This document shows, one piece after another, positions 26,436 through 34,113 of a DNA stretch of 64,000 nucleotides. The notes beneath the pieces are model-generated. The model was not told where the DNA came from, did no database searches, and saw only the letters and a list, made by a program, of their open reading frames with translations. Made by a program: the position numbers and the translations under genes. The DNA comes from Anaerolineae bacterium. GTDB taxonomy: Bacteria; Chloroflexota; Anaerolineae; Promineifilales; Promineifilaceae. The DNA is taken from contig JANQGC010000356.1 in NCBI GenBank assembly GCA_028277515.1, forward strand, positions 1 to 64,000. Reading direction: 5' to 3'. The stretch's first letter is position 1. Each line of letters starts with the position of its first letter.

Positions 26436-27935
26436 ATGAGGATGAAGAAAATAATTTTAATCAGTTTAGTAATATTGAGTTTTTCGCTGGTATTGGCTGC
26501 CTGTCAACCACAAACGGTAGAAGTCACGCGCGTTGTGACCGAAACGGAAACCTTGACCGAAGAGGTTGAGGTTACCCGGGTGGTAACAGAGACAGAAACC
26601 ATGACCGAAGAAGTCGAAGTTACCCGTGTTGTTGAAGTAGAAGCTGAACCGGGTGAAAGAACGGTGGTTGAGTTTTGGACCACAGATAACGAGGAAGAGC
26701 GGGTCAATACCTATGAGGCCATAGCAGAGCAATACATGGCTGAAAACCCAGATATTGAAATTCGTATCGTTCCTATTGAAGAAGGGGGAATCACCCAGCG
26801 CATTGCCACGGCCCAGGCAGCCAATCGTTTGCCTGACATCGTGAGAATGGGTGTTGAGCGCGTCGCTGCCTTTGCTGCTGATGGCATCTTAGATGAAGAT
26901 GCCGCTGAGGCAGTCATCAACAGTATCGGTGAAGATGATTTCCGTGCGGGCCCGTTGGCCATGGTCACCGATCCGGCAACTGGCCAATACGCGGCTGTGC
27001 CTTATGATGGCTGGATTCAGGCGATTTGGTACCGAAATGATGTCTTTGAGGAAGCAGGTTTAGAAGCACCTACAACCTGGGAATCTATTCAAGCGGCCTG
27101 TGAGGCATTACCTGGATTTGGCAATATGCTTTACGCTGTCACATTAGGTACGGACCCTGGACAGAATTATGGCCACCAGATTTTTGAGCAGGTCGCTATT
27201 TCAAATGATGCCTGGCCATTTGATGCGGATGGCAATGTGACCATGAATACTCCAGAGATGATCGAAGCCTTGCGTTTCTACACCGATCTGCAAAGCTGCG
27301 CTGCCCCTGGCCCACAGTTTTGGCGTGGTGCTCGTGAAGCCTATCAATATGATCAGGCCGGCATGCTGTTTTACAGCACCTATATCATGGATGACCTGGT
27401 AGACGGATCTGGACTTGAAGAAGGTGGAAATGTTGAAATAGCAGTTGATGACCTGGCGGCTAACACAGGTTTTGCCCCAGAGATGGCCGGACCGAATGGT
27501 TCAGCATCCTATGGCCAGTTGGTGACCCTGGGCATTATGCAAGGTGCCGATCCGCAGGCGCAGGACGTCGTTGAGTACTTCTTGACTGAGGGTTATCAGG
27601 ATGTGTTGGCCCTGGCCCCATTTGGAAAGGTTCCCGTGTTGGAAAGCGCTGTTGAGGATTGGAAAGGTAGCAGTGAATACTTCGCCAATTACTCTCCCGA
27701 AACATTAGACCAGATTGCCAATGGTTATGAGACGATGCAGCGCTGGTTGTTCCGTCCCGACTATGATGCCGCTCAGCGTGCTGTAGTTGGCGATGTCGAG
27801 GGTCGACTCTTGATCCCGACAGTTGTTAGTAATATTGCTTTGGAGGGAATTATGACGCCCGAATCGGCGGCCGAATTCCTGCAAACAGAAGTTGAAAACA
27901 TGTTAGCCGAACGTCAGGCTGAAGCCGAGGGTTAG
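26436..27935 (+). CDS. Sugar ABC transporter solute-binding lipoprotein
   Basis: The protein has a lipoprotein signal with lipobox LVLAAC (Cys23), a repetitive linker of two and a half VEVTRVVTETETxTEE units (residues 28-67), then a family 1 extracellular solute-binding domain beginning at TVVEFWTTDNEEERVNTYE. It captures a carbohydrate outside the cell for the following permeases. The frame opens at 26382, but ATG 26436 follows a GGAGG; ATG 26442 is an alternative. The linker probably lifts the binding domain off the membrane or through a cell-surface layer. Confidence 0.93.
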   Translation: MRMKKIILISLVILSFSLVLAACQPQTVEVTRVVTETETLTEEVEVTRVVTETETMTEEVEVTRVVEVEAEPGERTVVEFWTTDNEEERVNTYEAIAEQYMAENPDIEIRIVPIEEGGITQRIATAQAANRLPDIVRMGVERVAAFAADGILDEDAAEAVINSIGEDDFRAGPLAMVTDPATGQYAAVPYDGWIQAIWYRNDVFEEAGLEAPTTWESIQAACEALPGFGNMLYAVTLGTDPGQNYGHQIFEQVAISNDAWPFDADGNVTMNTPEMIEALRFYTDLQSCAAPGPQFWRGAREAYQYDQAGMLFYSTYIMDDLVDGSGLEEGGNVEIAVDDLAANTGFAPEMAGPNGSASYGQLVTLGIMQGADPQAQDVVEYFLTEGYQDVLALAPFGKVPVLESAVEDWKGSSEYFANYSPETLDQIANGYETMQRWLFRPDYDAAQRAVVGDVEGRLLIPTVVSNIALEGIMTPESAAEFLQTEVENMLAERQAEAEG

Positions 27936-28004
27936 TTCCAGTTCCGGCGTATGATTAAGTAGGGGACCGGCGTGGTTCTGTCCCCTACTTAGAAGGGGTT
28001 CGCC

Positions 28005-29045
28005 ATGACATCGCTCACCGAATCATCAGAAGTTGAACGCCAATCACAGACCGGTGGATGGCGTAAAAGGTGGAGATCGCAACATGCTCAGGAGGCTCGG
28101 CTGGCCTGGATTCTTATCTTACCGACGGCCGTCATCGTTCTTGGCCTGGTTGTATTTCCTGCAATATTTAGTATTTGGATCAGCTTTCATAAAGTTGGCC
28201 TGGCTGATTTGAATAATGTATTCCAAACGCCTTTCGTTGGCTTAGACAATTTCCGTGCGGTCGTTAATGATTTTGCCTTCAAGCCTGGTGCATTGCCTCC
28301 AGAGTGGGCGGAAGCAAATATTTTCCAAAAAATATGGTTGTCGATAACCAAGTGGAATTGGGGAGCAGCGATCACGACTGTCATTTATTCGTTTGTTTCC
28401 ACAGCCTGGACCTTATTGTTGGGCCTGGGTGCATCTCTTTTGCTAAACCATCCCTTTAAAGGACGAGGGGCGACAAGGGCTATTTTTCTTGTGCCCTACA
28501 TCGCACCAATCGTAGGCGTGGCTTTCGTATGGCGCTGGATATTAGATCCCCGGCCATCTGGCGTACTCAATGATGTATTAATGAATTTAGGGGTCATTGA
28601 TTTGCCGGTCGCCTACCTTGCCCAACGCGGGCTGGCCTTATTATTGGTCATACTCTTTACAGGGTGGCGTTATTTCCCATTTGCGATGTTGATGATCCTG
28701 GCACGGCTTCAAGCAGTTGATTCAACTTTGTATGAAGCGGCCGATGTTGATGGTGCCAGCACCTGGCAAAAGTTTTGGTATGTAACTCTACCAGAACTGC
28801 GTTATGTGATGGGCGCAATATTTCTGCTGCGTCTCATGTGGACCTTCAATAAATTTGACGACATCTTTCTCCTCACCGGCGGCGGCTTTGGAACAAAGGT
28901 CTTGCCTATCTTGACTGTGGAATTTAGTTTTCAAACCCGAGATTTTGGTAAAGGTGCGGCGACTGGTATGATTCTGCTGGTCATGCTGGTGATTTTTCTG
29001 CTTCTTTATACAAAATTTGTTATGAAAAATGTGGAGGATGCATAA
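28005..29045 (+). CDS. ABC transporter permease, MalF/UgpA type
   Basis: The 346-residue inner-membrane protein has about six spans, beginning at AWILILPTAVIVLGLVVFPA. The cytoplasmic EAA loop EAADVDGASTWQKFWYVTLP is intact for docking to an ATPase. It shares a TAATG junction with the next permease gene. The operon has no ATPase gene, so a shared MsmK/UgpC-type ATPase encoded elsewhere is expected. Confidence 0.95.
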   Translation: MTSLTESSEVERQSQTGGWRKRWRSQHAQEARLAWILILPTAVIVLGLVVFPAIFSIWISFHKVGLADLNNVFQTPFVGLDNFRAVVNDFAFKPGALPPEWAEANIFQKIWLSITKWNWGAAITTVIYSFVSTAWTLLLGLGASLLLNHPFKGRGATRAIFLVPYIAPIVGVAFVWRWILDPRPSGVLNDVLMNLGVIDLPVAYLAQRGLALLLVILFTGWRYFPFAMLMILARLQAVDSTLYEAADVDGASTWQKFWYVTLPELRYVMGAIFLLRLMWTFNKFDDIFLLTGGGFGTKVLPILTVEFSFQTRDFGKGAATGMILLVMLVIFLLLYTKFVMKNVEDA

Positions 29046-29959
29046 TGAGTCACGTAGCTGCTTCACAAGAACGAATGAGTCCTTTAGATCGCATGGCTCG
29101 ATCTTTAACCTGGAAGCGTTTCATTTTCCTGATCGCTCTATTTATGTTTTTGGCCGTGATCGTGTTTCCCTTTTATTGGATGATCAGCTCTTCATTTAAG
29201 ACGCGGGCTGAGATCGGCGCGCGGGAGCCGGTTTATGTGCCGGAATCTCTCAATCTGGATGCTTATCGAGAACTTTTTGACCCCAGCCATCCTAGCTATC
29301 AAGATTTCGGAAGAGCTATTCTTAACAGCCTGATCGTTGCTATTCCGACTTCACTCATTGCCGTCATACTTTCAGTTTTAGGGGCGTATGCCATCGCTAG
29401 ATTGGCCTTTCGGGGCAAAAATATCATGCTGAACAGCATCTTGATGATCTATCTATTTCCAGGTGTATTGATCATCATTCCCCTCTTTGCCATGTTAGCC
29501 CGATTGGGAACGATGTTGGGCTTTGATGTGCAGGATAATCTGTCTGTGCTTGTCTTCACCTACCTGGCTCAAACGCTCCCTGTGGCGCTTTATATGCTGG
29601 TCAATTATTTCCGCACGATCCCTTCGGAAATCGAACAAGCCGGTTTGATTGATGGCTGTAGCAGGCCGGGTGTCATTTGGCGCATCACGTTGCCCCTGGC
29701 TATTCCGGCCGTCATTTCTGTAGCCATTTACACTTTCATGATTGCCTGGAATGAGTTTCTTTATGCTTTCATTTTCTTAAATGACAGTAATATGTTCACT
29801 ATGCCCATTGCTGTTAACACAATATTTAATGATCCCTCCCCGCGGCCGCATGTCGTCATGGCTGCATCCACGATTATGACCTTGCCGGTGATGTTTCTTT
29901 TCCTGGCGATGGAACGTTATCTTGCCGAAGGACTCTCTGCCGGTGGCGTTAAGGGTTAA
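29045..29959 (+). CDS. ABC transporter permease, MalG/UgpE type
   Basis: The 304-residue partner permease starts with a span at FIFLIALFMFLAVIVFPFYWM and contains the EAA loop EQAGLIDGCSRPGVIWRITLP. Its ATG overlaps the stop of the first permease by one base. Together with the solute-binding lipoprotein it forms a carbohydrate importer. Confidence 0.95.
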   Translation: MSHVAASQERMSPLDRMARSLTWKRFIFLIALFMFLAVIVFPFYWMISSSFKTRAEIGAREPVYVPESLNLDAYRELFDPSHPSYQDFGRAILNSLIVAIPTSLIAVILSVLGAYAIARLAFRGKNIMLNSILMIYLFPGVLIIIPLFAMLARLGTMLGFDVQDNLSVLVFTYLAQTLPVALYMLVNYFRTIPSEIEQAGLIDGCSRPGVIWRITLPLAIPAVISVAIYTFMIAWNEFLYAFIFLNDSNMFTMPIAVNTIFNDPSPRPHVVMAASTIMTLPVMFLFLAMERYLAEGLSAGGVKG

Positions 29960-29972
29960 TAATGATGGAGTA

Positions 29973-31700
29973 ATGAACGAACGAATTTACCAGCACCTGG
30001 CATTTTTGTACGGTGGAGAAAAAGCCAGGTCCTTAGCGGGAGAATTAGAAGAAAAGCTGGCCAGGTTTCGTATTGATCATCCTGAATTGTCCGCTTCCCA
30101 AACGGTTGAACGTGTCAGTGAAAAGGACACGATCTTAATCACTTATGGTGATATGGTGCGGGAGAAGAGGGGATCGCCTCTGAAAAGCCTGGCCGATTTC
30201 TTGTCAGCAACCGTTGGCGGCACGATCAGCACCGTGCATCTTCTGCCATTTTATCCTTTCTCTTCGGATGATGGTTTTTCGGTCATTGATTACCTGCAGG
30301 TTGATCCGCAACTGGGTGATTGGCGAGATATTGAGGAAATCGGCCGATCCTTTCGCTTGATGTTTGATGCTGTTGTCAATCATATTTCCGCCCAAAGCAA
30401 GTGGTTTATCAGATTTCAGCAAGGAGACCCCCATTATCAAAATTACTTCACCGTTGTTGATGGAAGGGCAAATGTAGAGCAGGTCTTTCGTCCCAGAGCA
30501 TTGCCCTTGCTGACCGAGGTCCGGACAGCGGAGGGCAGCAAGAAAGTATGGACCACATTCAGCGCCGACCAAGTAGACTTGAATTATGCGGAACCAAGGG
30601 TGCTGATGGAGGTGATCGATACCCTACTGTATTATGTTGCCTGCGGGGCAGAATTCATCCGCCTGGATGCGGTTGCTTACATTTGGAAAGAAGAAGGGAC
30701 ATCCTGCATCCACTTGCCCCAGACCCATGAGATCATTCGCTTGATGCGCACCGTGTTGGATGTTATCGCTCCGAGAGTAGCAATTATAACGGAAACAAAT
30801 GTGCCTCATAAGGATAATATCACTTACTTTGGGGATGGAATCAATGAAGCGCAAATGGTTTACAATTTTTCTCTCCCTCCCTTGACCCTGCATTCTTTTT
30901 TAACCGGCGATGCGCGAGTACTAAGCGATTGGGCGCGGAAACTTGAGCCACCTTCCCAGCAAACCACTTTTTTGAATTTTTTAGCCTCTCATGACGGCAT
31001 CGGGCTGACCCCGGCCCGTGGTTTATTGCCGGAAGACGAATTACAAAAAATGGTCAAACATGTGGAGGAAACAGGGGGGTATGTCTCCTATCGTGCTAAT
31101 CCCGATGGATCGCAAAGTGCTTATGAATTGAATATCAATTTTTTGGCTGCCCTGGGAAGTCCTGATGAGCAAGAAGAAGATCCGGACCTGGTGGCACACC
31201 GCTTCATTGCCTCACAGGCGATCATGCTGGCTCTACGCGGTGTGCCGGGAATTTATTTCCATAGCCTTTTTGGCTCGCGTAATTGGCGCGAAGGTGTTGC
31301 GAAGACAGGTCGCTATCGAACAATTAACCGCCAAAAGCTCGAAGTGGAAGCATTGAAAAAGGAACTTGCTGATCAGGATTCACTGCGCTATAAAGTGTTC
31401 TCTCTTTACCGTCAACTTTTGGATATTCGGCGTAAGCAGCCGGCTTTCCATCCTAAAGGGGAACAGATGGTACTAGATATCGATCCGGCCGTTTTTGCTT
31501 TAAAACGCATATCTCCTGATGGACGGTCCACGCTGTATTGCCTGCAACATGTCACATCAGATCGGCGACTCATTAAACTGCCCAAAATAAATGCTGCGTT
31601 AGGCAACTTATTGACTGGTCAAGTGATTGAGAGCCGCCAGATTGAACTTGGGCCATATGAAGTCATGTGGCTCGGGCAAATTGGACCAGGAGAGGCGTAG
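29973..31700 (+). CDS. GH13_18 sucrose phosphorylase-like enzyme
   Basis: A 575-residue alpha-amylase-fold enzyme of the sucrose phosphorylase subfamily. The nucleophile Asp232 lies in FIRLDAVAYIWKEEGTSCIH, the acid/base Glu274 in ITETNVPHKDN and the stabilising Asp341 in SHDGIG. ITYGDMVREKRGSPLKSL and HLLPFYPFSSDDGFSVIDY are subfamily blocks. It should phosphorolyse or transfer glucose from an alpha-glucoside; glucosylglycerate or a similar osmolyte is as likely as sucrose given the GT4 neighbour. The start at 29973 follows GGAG; an in-frame ATG at 29922 lies inside the permease gene. Confidence 0.9.
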   Translation: MNERIYQHLAFLYGGEKARSLAGELEEKLARFRIDHPELSASQTVERVSEKDTILITYGDMVREKRGSPLKSLADFLSATVGGTISTVHLLPFYPFSSDDGFSVIDYLQVDPQLGDWRDIEEIGRSFRLMFDAVVNHISAQSKWFIRFQQGDPHYQNYFTVVDGRANVEQVFRPRALPLLTEVRTAEGSKKVWTTFSADQVDLNYAEPRVLMEVIDTLLYYVACGAEFIRLDAVAYIWKEEGTSCIHLPQTHEIIRLMRTVLDVIAPRVAIITETNVPHKDNITYFGDGINEAQMVYNFSLPPLTLHSFLTGDARVLSDWARKLEPPSQQTTFLNFLASHDGIGLTPARGLLPEDELQKMVKHVEETGGYVSYRANPDGSQSAYELNINFLAALGSPDEQEEDPDLVAHRFIASQAIMLALRGVPGIYFHSLFGSRNWREGVAKTGRYRTINRQKLEVEALKKELADQDSLRYKVFSLYRQLLDIRRKQPAFHPKGEQMVLDIDPAVFALKRISPDGRSTLYCLQHVTSDRRLIKLPKINAALGNLLTGQVIESRQIELGPYEVMWLGQIGPGEA

Positions 31701-31730
31701 ATGCTATTAAGAAGCAAGCCGTCTCAAATC

Positions 31731-31800
31731 GTCATTCTGAACGTAGTGAAGAATCTTTCGCTGATCGAGAGCCAGATCCCTCGGTCCCCTCGGGATTGTT
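31731..31800 (+). repeat. Dispersed GTCATTCTGAAC repeat, single unit
   Basis: The unit begins GTCATTCTGAACGTAGTGA followed by AGAATCTTTCG, and continues with ATCCCTCGGTCCCCTCGGGA, a short hairpin. It matches the central units of the block at 8619-8822. Confidence 0.82.
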
Positions 31801-31823
31801 TGGTGGATAGATAGGATGTAGGT

Positions 31824-33068
31824 ATGAAAATTGGGTTTATTTCAACGCGATTAGCCGGCACCGACGGGGTTTCGCTTGAGACAGCCAAAATGGCGGCCGT
31901 TTTGCGACAGATGGGCCATGAAATATATTATTGCGCCGGAGAGTTGGATGGCGATATTCCTGGTTTATTGGTGCAGGAGCTGCATTTTACCGATCCGGCG
32001 GCCGTGGAATTGAGCCGGCGTGCATTTAAGGGGGGTGATGAAGATTTCCAGCTTCTCGCTGAGATTGGCCAACAAGCAAAGCGATTGAAAGAACCGCTTC
32101 ATGCATTTATCTCCGACTTCCAAATTGATTATCTTATCGTTCAAAATGTATTTGCACTTCCTATGCACCTCCCGCTTGCTCAGGCGCTCGCAGAAGTTTT
32201 GCAGGAAACCAGTTTGCCTGCTTTAGCACATAATCACGATCTCTACTGGGAGCGGGAACGGTTTCATAACTATTGTGTGGGTTTATTTTTGGATACCTAT
32301 TTCCCTCCCGATTTACCCTTACTCAGCCAGGCGGTGATCAATTCCCCGGCAAAGCGCGCTTTGCTGGAGCGCAGGGGTCTGGAAAGCAAATTGATTCCTA
32401 ATGTTTTTGATTTCGAGACGCCTACTTCCCGTGTAGATTCTTATAACGCTGATTTTAGAAAGGCAATTGGGCTTAAAGAAGACGATAAATTGATCTTACA
32501 GCCAACGCGAGTCGTGCCACGCAAAGGCATTGAGCTGGCGATTGATTTATTGGCAACGTTGGAAGATCGCCAGAATAAGTTGGTCATAACCCACAAAGCA
32601 GGCGATGAGGGATTTGATTATTTACAACGGCTGCAAAAGATGGCTGAAGATAAACAGATTGACTTGCTTTATGTCGCTGACCGTGTCGATGACAAGCGGG
32701 GGATTGATGCACAAGGGCGAAAGATTTATTCACTTTGGGATTCTTATGTTCATGCTGATCTGGTAACCTATCCCAGTTTCATTGAAGGTTTTGGCAATGC
32801 ATTGATTGAGACGGTTTATTTTCGACGACCGGCACTAGTCAATCGCTATGAGGTGTATGTGCAAGATATTGCGCCGAAAGGGTTTAAATTTGCGGAGATT
32901 GATGGTCAGGTCACAGAGGAAGCGGCCGAAAAAGTTCGGCAGTGGCTGCGAGATCCGTTAAGCGCAAAACAAATAGTTGACCACAATTTCCAACTTGGAC
33001 ATATTCATTACTCCTACCAAACTCTCGCTGATTGCTTGCAGTCTATTTTGCCTTATCCCATCGTGTAA
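31824..33068 (+). CDS. GT4-family glycosyltransferase
   Basis: The 414-residue GT-B enzyme starts MKIGFISTRLAGTDGVSLET. The C-terminal domain has LQPTRVVPRKGIELAIDLL and the nucleotide-sugar loop PSFIEGFGNALIETVYFRRP with the E-x7-E pair. The sequence style, with HNHDLYWERERF in the N-terminal half, resembles enzymes of the mannosylglucosylglycerate and sucrose-phosphate-synthase-like group. Together with the GH13_18 enzyme and importer it suggests compatible-solute glucoside metabolism. The exact donor and acceptor are not readable. Confidence 0.88.
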   Translation: MKIGFISTRLAGTDGVSLETAKMAAVLRQMGHEIYYCAGELDGDIPGLLVQELHFTDPAAVELSRRAFKGGDEDFQLLAEIGQQAKRLKEPLHAFISDFQIDYLIVQNVFALPMHLPLAQALAEVLQETSLPALAHNHDLYWERERFHNYCVGLFLDTYFPPDLPLLSQAVINSPAKRALLERRGLESKLIPNVFDFETPTSRVDSYNADFRKAIGLKEDDKLILQPTRVVPRKGIELAIDLLATLEDRQNKLVITHKAGDEGFDYLQRLQKMAEDKQIDLLYVADRVDDKRGIDAQGRKIYSLWDSYVHADLVTYPSFIEGFGNALIETVYFRRPALVNRYEVYVQDIAPKGFKFAEIDGQVTEEAAEKVRQWLRDPLSAKQIVDHNFQLGHIHYSYQTLADCLQSILPYPIV

Positions 33069-33097
33069 GTTTTGTTTTTGGACCTATGTTGTAATCA

Positions 33098-33115
33098 CGA
33101 AAATTGGAATTTTCG
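33098..33115. terminator. AT-rich hairpin after GT4 gene
   Basis: CGAAAATT and AATTTTCG arms separated by GG. It may mark the end of the sugar operon; there is no long T run, so support is modest. Confidence 0.45.
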
Positions 33116-33188
33116 GCTACGATGCGGGTGACTGAAAACCCTGTTAATGATGATAGGCTCTTCTCATTGGGTCTGTTAGAATGGAAAA

Positions 33189-34040
33189 ATGGAACAAAAC
33201 AAACAATCCCCTGTTGTCGTAGCCTTTGTGGCCGACTTGATGTTTACAACTCGAATTAATAATGTGATCCGCCATCTGGGATACCGGGTGGAATGGGTGG
33301 AGGAGACGGCCGATTTAGGGGGCGATCAATCACCAACGAACCAGGTTGGCGTCAGCGAACAGATTGGTGGTCAAACCGGGCAATTATTCATTAAAGTGGC
33401 CGCCTGGCAGCCTGCATTATTGATTTTTGACCTGGCCAATAAGGCTATCCCCTGGGAAAGCTGGATGCCGCTTTTGAAATCATCCCCGGCAACAAGACAA
33501 ATCCCCATAATCGCTTTTGGACCGCATACAAATGTAGAGATCATGGAACAGGCTCAAAAAGCGGGAGCCGATGCCGTTTTAGCTCGTTCGCGATTCACTT
33601 CTGACATGCCGAATTTAATTAAAAAATATGCCCGGGTGCCGGATTATGATTCCCTGGAAGTCACCTGCCGGGAGCCATTGTCTGACCTGGCTATCAGCGG
33701 CATAAAACAATTCAATGAAAGGCAATTTTATCCCTGTCATGATGATTTAGAAGAAGCTTGGGTCCAGGATAAAAGCCCTGGTCGTGATTTGTATCAGGGT
33801 ATACTACAAGTGGCTATCGCCTACTATCAGATCGAGCGCGGAAACTTCCGGGGAGCGATGAAAATGCTGCTGCGCTTGAGACAACGCTTGGAGCCTTTAC
33901 CCCCCATCTGCAGGGGAGTGAACGTGGATAAATTGCGGCAGGATGTTGATGCCGTACAAAAGGCCCTGGTTGGGATTGGGGGAAATCAAATCGAGGATTT
34001 TGATACCTCACTTTTCAAGCCAATTGAATTTGTGTATTAA
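33189..34040 (+). CDS. Receiver-like plus DUF309 domain protein
   Basis: The 283-residue protein has an N-terminal region (about 1-145) that looks like a degenerate response-regulator receiver (VVAFVADLMFTTRINNVIRHLGY, LLIFDLANKAIPWESW, PIIAFGPHTNVEIMEQAQKAGAD). Its C terminus is a DUF309 helical domain with FNERQFYPCHDDLEEAWV and YQGILQVAIAYYQIERGNFRGA. The Asp at DLAN could be a phosphoacceptor. The fusion suggests a regulatory input on a DUF309 module whose function is not known. Confidence 0.82.
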   Translation: MEQNKQSPVVVAFVADLMFTTRINNVIRHLGYRVEWVEETADLGGDQSPTNQVGVSEQIGGQTGQLFIKVAAWQPALLIFDLANKAIPWESWMPLLKSSPATRQIPIIAFGPHTNVEIMEQAQKAGADAVLARSRFTSDMPNLIKKYARVPDYDSLEVTCREPLSDLAISGIKQFNERQFYPCHDDLEEAWVQDKSPGRDLYQGILQVAIAYYQIERGNFRGAMKMLLRLRQRLEPLPPICRGVNVDKLRQDVDAVQKALVGIGGNQIEDFDTSLFKPIEFVY

Positions 34041-34065
34041 TGTAGCGTAATCTACCCAAATTGCG

Positions 34066-34107
34066 TGACAAAGATGATAACTATTTGAAAAGTTGCCATC
34101 TTTGTCG
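34066..34107. repeat. Palindromic element with TGACA/TGTCG ends (terminator-like)
   Basis: TGACAAAGATG and CATCTTTGTC arms enclose AACTATTTGAAAAGTT. It lies between convergent genes and probably terminates both. Its TGACA...TGTC ends recall the family A and B elements. Confidence 0.7.
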
Positions 34108-34113
34108 AATCTT

